Assembly: GCA_045223915.1 (NCBI GenBank)
Contig: JBGUZU010000009.1
Coordinates: 1 to 54,914, forward strand
Direction of reading: 5' to 3'
Source: Ruminimicrobiellum sp045223915
Lineage (GTDB): Bacteria; Elusimicrobiota; Endomicrobiia; Endomicrobiales; Endomicrobiaceae
DNA: 54,914 bases
Shown: piece by piece, positions 1 through 11,008 of the stretch
Layout: every line of letters begins with the position of its first letter
How positions within the stretch are numbered: the first letter of the stretch is position 1
The notes under the pieces: generated by a model
What the model saw: the letters and a program-made list of their open reading frames with translations, nothing else
Databases searched by the model: none
What the model was told of the DNA's origin: nothing
Program-made: the position numbers and the translations under genes

Positions 1-1
1 A

Positions 2-895
2 GTTCTTATAAATGATGATGCTTCCACAGATAAAACACCGGAAATAATAAAAGAGTTTGCAGATAAATATCCGAACATAATAAAACCTATTTACCAAAAG
101 GAGAATCAATATTCAAAAAGAATATCAATACCGGGCACATATTTATTTCCAAAAGCTAAAGGTAAATATTTGGCTTTTTGTGAAGGCGATGATTTTTGGA
201 CAGATGAAAATAAATTACAAATGCAGTATGACATAATGGAAAAAAATCCCGATTGTCATCTATGCTTACATAAAGTTAGAGCTATTTCCGAAAGCGGAAA
301 TGAACTAAAAGAAACTTATCCAAAACATTTAAGAAAAAAGGTAATAAATACCAGAAAATTTTTAAAATTATTTTTTTATTCTTGGACTTTTCAAACAAGC
401 TGCTATTTTTTAAAAAAAGAAGATTATAAAAACTACAGAGAAAACTTTAAAAAAATAATATCAATGTATCTCAATCTTGGAGTTGGAGACGAGCCGATGC
501 TTATTTATTTCGGACTTCTGGGTAAAACATGTTATATAAATAAAATTATGTCAAAATATAGAAAATGTTCTTTAGGAAGTTGGTCTTCAAAAATGAATTC
601 AAGCTCTAATGATCAAAGAGTAAAAAAATTAAAATATTCGATTGAAATCACCAAAGAAATAGATAAATATACCTCTTATAAATATCATAAACTGTGTATT
701 GTCAGATTTCTTCATTTTAGTATTGACATAGCCAAATATACAATAAATAAAAAAGATTTATTATTAAAAAACAGAAAAGAATTTTTTGAAGGATTTAATT
801 TGTTTCATAAATCAATTTTATTTATATATATTTTGTTCCCGCGTTTTGGGAAATTTATTTATAATACATATTTGAGTTTATATAAAAAATTTTAA
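2..895 (+). CDS. Glycosyltransferase family 2, 5' end missing
   Basis: The reading frame is open from base 2 and runs into the window from outside, so the N-terminus is lost; 297 residues remain. The visible start VLINDDASTDKT is the nucleotide-sugar-binding signature of GT-A family 2 enzymes, and EGDDFW at about residues 61-66 of the visible part is the metal-binding DXD region. The Lys- and Tyr-rich C-terminal half has a hydrophobic stretch near its end, which suggests association with the inner membrane. The next gene is a sugar aminotransferase 15 bases away, so this is probably the tail of an O-antigen or surface glycan cluster. Donor and acceptor sugars cannot be told from the sequence. 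A TTG at 170 could be read as a start, but the motif upstream of it shows that the gene begins earlier. Confidence 0.88.
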   Translation, partial: VLINDDASTDKTPEIIKEFADKYPNIIKPIYQKENQYSKRISIPGTYLFPKAKGKYLAFCEGDDFWTDENKLQMQYDIMEKNPDCHLCLHKVRAISESGNELKETYPKHLRKKVINTRKFLKLFFYSWTFQTSCYFLKKEDYKNYRENFKKIISMYLNLGVGDEPMLIYFGLLGKTCYINKIMSKYRKCSLGSWSSKMNSSSNDQRVKKLKYSIEITKEIDKYTSYKYHKLCIVRFLHFSIDIAKYTINKKDLLLKNRKEFFEGFNLFHKSILFIYILFPRFGKFIYNTYLSLYKKF

Positions 896-910
896 AAAAG
901 AGATATTAAA

Positions 911-2017
911 ATGAAAAAAATAATAAATGTTACTCGATCATCAATGCCAAATTATAAAGAGTATTGCAAAGAAATAAAAGAGCTTTGGAAAACACATTGG
1001 CTTACAAATATGGGACTAAAGCATGAACTTTTCCAAAAAGAATTGGAAAAATTTTGCAGAGTTCCGCATATAGCATTATATACTAACGGACATTTAGCTC
1101 TTGAGAATATAATTACCGCGATGAACTTAAAAAAAGGCGGAGAAATAATAACAACACCTTTTACTTTTGTTTCTACTACACATGCGATAGTCAGAACAGG
1201 TTTTAAACCTGTTTTCTGTGATGTAAACGATAAAGATTATACGATAGATGTCACAAAAATAGAAAAATTAATCACAAAAAAAACGGTAGCAATAGTTCCC
1301 GTTCATGTATATGGAAACATATGTAATATTGAAGCAATAAATAAAATAGCAAAAAAGTACAAATTAAAAGTGATTTACGATGCCGCACATACATTCGGAG
1401 AAACTTATAAAGGGATATCAACGGCAAATTTCGGTGATGCATCAATATTTAGTTTTCATGCAACAAAAGTTTTTAACACAATAGAAGGCGGGGCAGTTTG
1501 TTTTTCCGACAATAAATTTGTTCAGATTTTAAATGATATGAAAGATTTCGGCTTTAGAGATGCTGAAAATGTCGTTTATATCGGCGGTAATGCAAAAATG
1601 AACGAGTTTCAAGCAGCAATGGGAATATGTAATTTAAAAACAATAAAACAAGAAATTCAAAAAAGAAAAAAAGTATATGAACATTACAAAAAAAGATTAC
1701 AAAATACTAAAGGAATAAAGTTTTGTAAGAAACAAAAAAATGTTAAATATAATTATAGTTATTTACCGATAATGTTTGATAACTATAAATATACAAGAGA
1801 TGAAATATTTGAAAAACTTAAATCACAAAACATAATGGCAAGGAAATACTTTTATCCGTTAACAAATGATTTTGAATGTTACAGAAATTTATCGACGATA
1901 AAAAAATATAAAACGCCGGTAGCAAAATACATTTCCGAAAGGATTTTAACATTACCTCTTTATGCAGATTTATCTATAAAAGATGTAGATAGAATTTGTG
2001 ACATTATTTTGAATTAG
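911..2017 (+). CDS. DegT/DnrJ/EryC1/StrS family PLP-dependent sugar aminotransferase
   Basis: The protein has 368 residues, normal for the family, which transfers an amino group from glutamate to a nucleotide-linked keto-sugar. The PLP lysine is K186 in SFHATKVFNTIEGG, the pyridine-nitrogen Asp is D157 in YDAAH, and HVYGN (residues 132-136) is a typical family block. The start ATG follows an AAAAGAGAT stretch. The gene lies 15 bases after the glycosyltransferase and is probably cotranscribed with it, supplying an amino-deoxy sugar for a surface polysaccharide. The exact product cannot be deduced. Its stop overlaps the stop of the convergent lipoprotein gene by four bases. Confidence 0.92.
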   Translation: MKKIINVTRSSMPNYKEYCKEIKELWKTHWLTNMGLKHELFQKELEKFCRVPHIALYTNGHLALENIITAMNLKKGGEIITTPFTFVSTTHAIVRTGFKPVFCDVNDKDYTIDVTKIEKLITKKTVAIVPVHVYGNICNIEAINKIAKKYKLKVIYDAAHTFGETYKGISTANFGDASIFSFHATKVFNTIEGGAVCFSDNKFVQILNDMKDFGFRDAENVVYIGGNAKMNEFQAAMGICNLKTIKQEIQKRKKVYEHYKKRLQNTKGIKFCKKQKNVKYNYSYLPIMFDNYKYTRDEIFEKLKSQNIMARKYFYPLTNDFECYRNLSTIKKYKTPVAKYISERILTLPLYADLSIKDVDRICDIILN

Positions 2018-2427
2018 TTGTTACTAAGTGTTAGTGTTACTTTATCAGTGATTCCTTTATATGTAGCACTAAGTCCGAATTCACCTGAGCCTGAAAGAGC
2101 TGCAACTTTGCAACCTGTAACTTCACTATATTTTTTGGTAATACTTGTTCCTTGATAGTCAACAGTTCCAGCTTCATTCCATATTTTTAAATTACCGACA
2201 GTAGAATCTTTAAAAGTAGATATAGTAACATCACCGGGATCTACCTCTTTACCATTTTTTATTAATTTTACTGAAAATTCTCTTCCGTCTCCCGGATCAC
2301 AAGTTGGCATTCCGAGAATAAATAGGTCCAGTGCATAATTATCCGAACTTCCACTACCATCCTTACCGCAAGACACAAAACCAAACGATAAAACAAATAT
2401 ACATACCAAAATTAAAAATTTTTTCAT
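2014..2427 (-). CDS. Predicted small lipoprotein, function unknown
   Basis: The 137-residue protein starts with a lipoprotein signal: MKK, a hydrophobic core, then FGFVSC with the lipidated Cys at residue 20 followed by a Gly/Ser-rich linker. The mature part is short, polar and looks beta-rich, perhaps one immunoglobulin-like sandwich, but no family is recognised. A GGAG ribosome-binding site sits seven bases before the ATG and a promoter lies upstream, so expression as a single gene is likely. It converges on the sugar aminotransferase gene. Confidence 0.72.
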   Translation of the reverse strand: MKKFLILVCIFVLSFGFVSCGKDGSGSSDNYALDLFILGMPTCDPGDGREFSVKLIKNGKEVDPGDVTISTFKDSTVGNLKIWNEAGTVDYQGTSITKKYSEVTGCKVAALSGSGEFGLSATYKGITDKVTLTLSNN

Positions 2428-2457
2428 TTTTTACTCCGACTAATTTTATTGAAAGCT

Positions 2458-2487
2458 ATTATACAAATAAAAAGTTAGAATTGTAAA
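2458..2487 (-). promoter_or_regulatory. Sigma-70 promoter of the lipoprotein gene
   Basis: On the minus strand TTTACA (2482-2487) and TATAAT (2458-2463) are 18 bases apart, with a TG just before the -10 box. It points at the lipoprotein gene, whose start is 31 bases downstream of the -10. Confidence 0.6.
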
Positions 2488-2515
2488 CAAAAAGTTTAGC
2501 AAAATATAACAACGA

Positions 2516-2540
2516 GATCCCGCATCAAGTGCGGGATGAC
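2516..2540. repeat. Short palindrome family P1, copy 1
   Basis: A 25-base unit beginning GATCCCGC and ending GCGGGATGAC forms a 7-8 bp stem around TCAAG. Other copies are at 41111-41135, 53642-53666 and 54749-54773. Confidence 0.8.
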
Positions 2541-2551
2541 AAAAAACGGTT

Positions 2552-2768
2552 GTTGTCGTTAAAGACCGGATAGTTTGTGACGCAATGTTGTCGTTAGAGA
2601 CTTTAAGATTTTGTGTTAGAATGAAGCAACTGAAATATAAAATTCCTTATTGCCGTTGGTTGCTCTTGAAGAGTTTTTAAGTTTTGCCGTTGTCGTTAAA
2701 GACCGGATAGTTTGTGACGCAATGTTGTCGTTAGAGACTTTAATATTTTAGGTTAGAATGAAGCAACT
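2552..2768 (+). repeat. 80-base direct duplication (2552-2631 and 2689-2768)
   Basis: Two 80-base copies differ at only a few bases near their 3' ends. Each starts GTTGTCGTTAAAGACC and ends in the left arm of the nested-hairpin element (GTTAGAATGAAGCAACT). Only the second copy continues into a complete element. The first continues into other sequence that still offers AGCAAC/GTTGCT pairing. No gene is seen in the 493-base gap 2428-2920; it holds these repeats and the rRNA terminator. Confidence 0.85.
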
Positions 2769-2843
2769 AACGAATGAAGTGTACATTAGTGAAACGGTAC
2801 TCGATTGAGTTAGTTGCGAAATTATAACCAAAATATTAAAGCC
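2736..2843 (+). repeat. Nested inverted-repeat element (family N), copy A
   Basis: The outer arms CTTTAATATTTT and AAAATATTAAAG pair, continue as GGTTA/TAACC with one bulged A on the left arm, and enclose an inner stem CAACTAAC (2764-2771)/GTTAGTTG (2809-2816). The inner loop contains GAATGAAGTGTA and TACTCGATT, shared with the copies at 41181-41293 and 54826-54914. No ORF is present. It lies between the lipoprotein gene and the rRNA terminator. Confidence 0.8.
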
Positions 2844-2872
2844 GATATAAAATGTATGGATATTTTTTTGAC

Positions 2873-2910
2873 AAAAAAAATAGACATACAATTTCTTGTA
2901 TGTCTATTTT
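2873..2910 (-). terminator. Rho-independent terminator of the rRNA operon
   Basis: A perfect 15-bp stem (2877-2891 with 2896-2910) has a 4-base loop. On the minus strand it is followed by a run of T, ten bases after the end of 5S rRNA. Confidence 0.92.
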
Positions 2911-2920
2911 ATATAAAGAA

Positions 2921-3037
2921 TCTGGCAACGACCTACTCTCCCGGGACCCTGCGGTCCAAGTACCATCGGCCCATATGAGCTTAACTTCCGAGTTCGGAAT
3001 GGGATCGGGTGTGACCTCACAGGTATAGTCACCAGAA
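2921..3037 (-). rRNA. rrf: 5S ribosomal RNA
   Basis: About 117 bases. The minus strand starts TTCTGGTGACTA and ends GTCGTTGCCAGA, with paired ends. The conserved core CCGAACTCGGAAGTTAAGC is present. It lies at the 3' end of the operon, just before the terminator. Confidence 0.95.
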
Positions 3038-3123
3038 ATTTTTCAATTTCAAAAGTACTTATAAAGAACTACTTAACTTAATAGACAAATTCTACAACTT
3101 TTTTATAAAAAAGTCAATTACTA

Positions 3124-6026
<2,903 letters not shown>

Positions 6027-6212
6027 CCATCCTAAAATGAGATGATTATGTAACTTACTTTTTTATAACTTTGTTATTATTTAACAACAACTAATTGTGT
6101 TTTCTTGTTTTCATATTTTAAAATATGAAGACGCTGATTTGCCTATTAAGTTTTCAATGAACATTACTGCTATATATTTATCAGTATAAAACTGAAAAAT
6201 TCGTTTATCTTG

Positions 6213-6285
6213 TGGAGATAGTGAGGATCGAACTCACGACCTCCTGCTTGCAAAGCAGGCGCTCTCCCAGCTGAGCTATATCCCC
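6213..6285 (-). tRNA. tRNA-Ala (anticodon TGC)
   Basis: A 73-base cloverleaf on the minus strand starting GGGGATATAGCTCAGC, with anticodon loop CTTTGCAAG and a normal T loop TTCGATC. The acceptor stem GGGGATA/TATCTCC ends in discriminator A. The next bases are CAA, so the CCA tail is not encoded. It lies in the 16S-23S spacer. Confidence 0.95.
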
Positions 6286-6310
6286 AATGTTCCAAGAAAG
6301 TATATATAAC

Positions 6311-6387
6311 TGGTGGGCCTATGTGGAGTTGCACCACAGACCTCACCCTTATCAGGGGTGCGCTCTGACTAACTGAGCTATAGGCCC
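6311..6387 (-). tRNA. tRNA-Ile (anticodon GAT), unusual T loop
   Basis: A 77-base cloverleaf on the minus strand starting GGGCCTATAGCTCAG, with anticodon loop CTGATAA and encoded CCA (6311-6313). The T stem TGTGG/CCACA is perfect but the loop reads TGCAACT. Position 55 is therefore G instead of the nearly universal U that becomes pseudouridine. It lies between 16S and tRNA-Ala, the standard spacer pair. Confidence 0.93.
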
Positions 6388-6447
6388 GCTTCCTGCAACA
6401 ACCGTATCTTACTGCTTTCGCCGACCAGATACCAGCTTTATAATGTC

Positions 6448-6475
6448 AACTAAATAATATGCGGATGAATGCCCC
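6448..6475 (-). other. 3' half of the 16S precursor processing stem
   Basis: The minus-strand sequence here, read GGGGCATTCATCCGC and onward, is complementary over about 25 bases, with few mismatches, to the leader segment at 8196-8222. Such stems flanking 16S are RNase III processing sites. The remaining spacer 6388-6559 shows nothing else. Confidence 0.75.
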
Positions 6476-6559
6476 ATATAGGTAGTAATCCCGAATGTGC
6501 AATTTAAGTGTATCAACCAATAACATCCCATCAAATTAATGATGTATGTTTACTCCTTA

Positions 6560-8080
<1,521 letters not shown>

Positions 8081-8412
8081 AAAATTTTATAGAGTTTTGC
8101 TTAAGCTCTTAATTACATTAATAATATATGTTTAAACATATATAAACTACAAAAAAACAACTAGACCCTTAAATTGCTTGATTGCCCCTTTTACAGGACA
8201 CTCATCTGCATATTATTCAGTTATCAAAGACCTTTTTGAGAGAGAAAAAAAACCATCCTTCTTTGCATCTTGCCTTTCAGCAAAGAATTTTCTCTATCTA
8301 TATATTAGTTGGGTGCTTCATTATTTCCAGAAGACTTATTTACCCGTACTATTAATTACTACTACTTAAAAGGTTACTGCTAAAAACTACTAAAAGATCA
8401 ATTCTGCTTTTA
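8081..8412 (-). other. rRNA leader region
   Basis: This is transcribed leader between the promoters and 16S. It contains the minus-strand segment GTCTTTGATAACTGAATAA, similar to antitermination and leader sequences of other bacteria, directly next to the 5' half of the 16S processing stem (8196-8222). An AT-rich inverted repeat (TATATGTTTAAACATATA) lies near 8125-8142. I see no gene. Confidence 0.6.
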
Positions 8413-8492
8413 CTTATACCACAAATTAAAATTTTTGTCAAGTATTTTTTTCAAAGCTTTAAAGTTATACCAAACTTTTTAAAATTTGTCAA
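8413..8492 (-). promoter_or_regulatory. Two rRNA promoters proximal to 16S
   Basis: On the minus strand, TTGACA (8436-8441) is 17 bases from TATAAG (8413-8418), and TTGACA (8487-8492) is 17 bases from TATAAC (8464-8469). Both have consensus -35 boxes and ideal spacing. Confidence 0.82.
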
Positions 8493-8529
8493 GTACTTTT
8501 TTTCTTTTGTACTTTGTTATTTCAAATTT

Positions 8530-8725
8530 TTAAAAAGAACTTTGCAATTCCGATTTGCAATGGGCATACTTATATCACACTTTTAAAAATTTGTCAAGCG
8601 GAAAATTTATTCTGCAAATTTTCATTGAACGGTTGACCAATTTTTATTAACTGCTTTTAAAAGAACTTTTTGCAATTCCGATTTGCAATGGGCATACTTA
8701 TACCACACTTTTAAAAAAATGTCAA
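8530..8725 (-). promoter_or_regulatory. Two duplicated upstream rRNA promoters
   Basis: TTGACA (8592-8597) with TATAAG (8569-8574), and TTGACA (8720-8725) with TATAAG (8697-8702), each have a 17-base spacer. They lie in two near-identical units of about 60 bases. Each unit continues downstream as TATGCCCATTGCAAATCGG on the minus strand. Together with the proximal pair this makes four tandem strong promoters, as expected for an rRNA operon. Confidence 0.85.
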
Positions 8726-8732
8726 GCCCTAA

Positions 8733-8764
8733 AATTACCCTCGGCAATTTTGGAAGATTAGAAG
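8733..8764. repeat. Hairpin plus octamer satellite remnant
   Basis: An imperfect hairpin AAAATTACC-CTC-GGCAATTTT is followed by GGAAGATTAGAAG. This is the same arrangement as the hairpin-capped octamer arrays elsewhere in the window. Confidence 0.55.
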
Positions 8765-8779
8765 TATAGTTGTAAAAAT

Positions 8780-8788
8780 TGCTATAAT
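8780..8788 (+). promoter_or_regulatory. Extended -10 promoter of the U32 gene
   Basis: TGC directly precedes TATAAT (8783-8788), an extended -10. The ATG follows only nine bases after the -10, so the transcript has little or no 5' leader. No clear ribosome-binding site is seen. Confidence 0.55.
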
Positions 8789-8797
8789 ATATATGTT

Positions 8798-10045
8798 ATG
8801 GAAAAATTTAAATCCGAACTATTATTACCTGCAGGATCTTTATCGAGATTAAAAACAGCAATCTTATACGGAGCGGACGCCGTTTATTCCGGAACTCCGG
8901 ACTTATCTTTAAGAGCAAGATCTTCTTTTCCTTTGGAAGAGCTTAAAGAAGGAATAGAGTTTGTTCATAATGCAAGCAAAAAAATTTATCTCACATTAAA
9001 TTTATTTTCTCACAATAAAGATATCGACAAATTATCAGTGTTTGTAAACACTATAAAAGAATTAAATCCGGATGGTATAATTATTTCCGATCCCGGAGTA
9101 TTTCAATATGTGCACGACAGAATTCCGAATATTCCTTTACATATATCCACACAAGCAAACGTTTCATCTTATCTTACGGTAGACTTTTGGAGAAAGATGG
9201 GAGCTACACAATGTGTATTATCAAGAGAAACTTCTTTTAATGAAATAGTAGAAATAAAACAAAAATGTCCGGATATAAAAATAGAAATGTTTATACACGG
9301 TGCAATGTGTATCAGTTATTCGGGCAGATGTCTTATTTCCGCATTTATGGCTTCAAGAAGTGCAAACCAGGGAGCATGCGCACATTCTTGCAGATGGAAA
9401 TATAAAATATATCTTGAAGAAGAAGAAAGACCCGGCAATTTTTATCCTATAGAAGAAGATGATAAAGGAACTTATTTCTTTAATTCAAAAGATTTATGTT
9501 TAATGCCGAAACTCGATAAAATTTTACAGGCAAAAATAGATTCTTTAAAAATAGAAGGCAGAACAAAAACGGAATATTATGTTGCGCAAACGGCAAGAAT
9601 TTACAGAAAAGCAATTGATGACTATTACAGAAATCCCGAAAATTGGGACCATACAATATATATGAAAGAGCTTGAAACTTTACAAAACAGAAGATACACA
9701 TTAGGCTTTTTTAACGGAATACCGGATGACAGCGCACAAGATTATAACGATACTTCCAGTAAAAGCAATTACAGAAATTGCGGAGTCGTAAGAGAAATTA
9801 ATGACAATAAAATAACTCTTGAACTAAGACACAAATTATCAAAAGGTGACGAATTTGATTTATTATCTCCTTATCAGTTTGAACCTTACAAAATAAAATT
9901 GGGAGATATTCAAATCGCAAACTCAAGAAAAGTTGTTGATACAATTTCCCCCGGTCAAGTTAACCAGGCAATAGTTATTTCCGTACCGGAACAAGATATA
10001 AAACTTTTCCCGAAATATACCATAGCCAGAATAAAAATCAAATGA
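8798..10045 (+). CDS. Peptidase U32 family, TrhP/YegQ-type tRNA hydroxylation protein
   Basis: The 415-residue protein begins with the U32 TIM-barrel signature (ELLLPAGSLSRLKTAILYGADAVY) and carries the family block around HGAMCISYSGRC and QGACAHSC. Cys at 171, 178, 194 and 198 include likely iron-sulfur ligands. Despite the name, this subgroup (E. coli YegQ/TrhP) makes 5-hydroxyuridine at the wobble position of tRNAs using prephenate and is not a proven protease. The C-terminal beta-barrel domain (from about 330) is present. It heads a rightward set of tightly packed genes, and the next ORF overlaps its stop codon. Assignment to TrhP rather than RlhA (23S rRNA) rests on the single-module length. 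Confidence 0.88.
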   Translation: MEKFKSELLLPAGSLSRLKTAILYGADAVYSGTPDLSLRARSSFPLEELKEGIEFVHNASKKIYLTLNLFSHNKDIDKLSVFVNTIKELNPDGIIISDPGVFQYVHDRIPNIPLHISTQANVSSYLTVDFWRKMGATQCVLSRETSFNEIVEIKQKCPDIKIEMFIHGAMCISYSGRCLISAFMASRSANQGACAHSCRWKYKIYLEEEERPGNFYPIEEDDKGTYFFNSKDLCLMPKLDKILQAKIDSLKIEGRTKTEYYVAQTARIYRKAIDDYYRNPENWDHTIYMKELETLQNRRYTLGFFNGIPDDSAQDYNDTSSKSNYRNCGVVREINDNKITLELRHKLSKGDEFDLLSPYQFEPYKIKLGDIQIANSRKVVDTISPGQVNQAIVISVPEQDIKLFPKYTIARIKIK

Positions 10046-10257
10046 AACAAATCTTAATTTTATTATCCGCTGTTATCTTTATATTTATATGTATAGAAGT
10101 TTTGTTACAAACAAACTATTATGTGATTTTGTATTTCAATAAAATATATAATAAAGATGTTCCCGTTGTTCAAACAAAATACAAATTAAAAACAGTGGAA
10201 ACTTTTATGAATATCAATGATTACATAAAAAACAAATCTGTAAAAATGGTAAATTAA
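10042..10257 (+). CDS. Small one-pass membrane protein, unknown
   Basis: The 71-residue ORF starts inside the U32 stop (ATGA overlap) and ends directly before the Smr gene, so translational coupling is likely. Residues 3-22 form one hydrophobic segment followed by a Lys- and Tyr-rich tail. No family is recognised. Its reality rests on exact packing in the operon. Confidence 0.6.
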   Translation: MKQILILLSAVIFIFICIEVLLQTNYYVILYFNKIYNKDVPVVQTKYKLKTVETFMNINDYIKNKSVKMVN

Positions 10258-10530
10258 ATGTCTTGTTTAAAACTTGATTTGCATGATATTTTTAATAAAG
10301 GTAAAGAAATTGATAAAGCTTTGAATGATATAATCCAACAAGCTGTCAATAAAAAAATAGATATTGTTGAAATAATACCCGGTAAAGGAACGGGACAGTT
10401 AAAAAAGAAAGTTATACGATTTTTAAATGAACCGAACATAAAAAGATGCTACAGCAGATACAAAACCGACAACATAAATTTTGGTAAAATATATGTATAT
10501 TTCAACCATAAAAAATTGGAGAAAAAATAA
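10258..10530 (+). CDS. Smr domain protein
   Basis: The 90 residues correspond to one stand-alone Smr domain, the C-terminal nuclease/DNA-binding domain of MutS2. The glycine motif is IIPGKGTG (39-46), in which the usual His of HGKG is replaced by Pro, so nuclease activity is doubtful. It begins right after the stop of the small membrane protein and ends directly before the next ATG. Its role (nucleic-acid nicking, ribosome rescue or otherwise) is unclear from context. Confidence 0.82.
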   Translation: MSCLKLDLHDIFNKGKEIDKALNDIIQQAVNKKIDIVEIIPGKGTGQLKKKVIRFLNEPNIKRCYSRYKTDNINFGKIYVYFNHKKLEKK

Positions 10531-10974
10531 ATGAGAAATTTTATTATAGTAACTTTAATAAATACATTTGCTCTTTTTATGGTATCAGGAATTTTTAACG
10601 GAATTGTTATTTCAAGTTGGCAAACATTAATTGTTTCCGCAATAATATTATCTTTAATAAATATTTACTTAAAACCCATTATAAAAATAATAATGTTGCC
10701 GGTAAACTTTTTTACATTGGGACTTTTTACATTATTTATAAATGCTTTTTTATTAATATTCGTAGAAAGTTTGGTAAAAGGTTTCTATATAAAAAATTTT
10801 TCAACAGCCTTTTTCGGTGCAATAATGTTAAGTATAATTTATTTAATTGTTGAAAAATTTGTTATAGTAAGAGATCCGAACTTTTATAAAAAACAACGTT
10901 CGGGAAATTCCGATAACACATTAAATAAAGATAATGTAATAGATGTAGAAGGAAAATACGAAGACGAAAATTAG
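10531..10974 (+). CDS. Phage-holin superfamily IV (PF04020) membrane protein
   Basis: The 147-residue protein has four predicted transmembrane segments (about 3-22, 27-46, 58-80 and 89-108) with the family motif NIYLKPIIKIIMLPVN. The polar C-terminal tail of about 35 residues is acidic. Proteins of this family occur singly in many bacterial chromosomes and are not phage lysis genes. It starts at the base after the Smr stop codon, so it belongs to the same operon. Confidence 0.85.
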   Translation: MRNFIIVTLINTFALFMVSGIFNGIVISSWQTLIVSAIILSLINIYLKPIIKIIMLPVNFFTLGLFTLFINAFLLIFVESLVKGFYIKNFSTAFFGAIMLSIIYLIVEKFVIVRDPNFYKKQRSGNSDNTLNKDNVIDVEGKYEDEN

Positions 10975-11001
10975 AAGATTAGAGGATTAGAAGATTGGAG
11001 G
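10973..11001 (+). repeat. Octamer satellite that supplies a ribosome-binding site
   Basis: Consecutive octamers TAGAAGAT, TAGAGGAT and TAGAAGAT are followed by TGGAGG. The first unit overlaps the stop of the holin-family gene, and the last gives the GGAGG Shine-Dalgarno of the HD protein gene. Confidence 0.75.
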
Positions 11002-11008
11002 AAATATA

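Noticed and set aside
2736..2843. Family N elements as integron attC sites
   Set aside because: They have nested stems and a bulged base like attC, but the outer boxes do not match RYYYAAC/GTTRRRY in the right orientation and no integrase or cassette array is seen.
10531..10974. Prophage remnant suggested by the holin-family protein
   Set aside because: Superfamily IV proteins are common chromosomal membrane proteins, and no phage structural, integrase or lysis gene is nearby.
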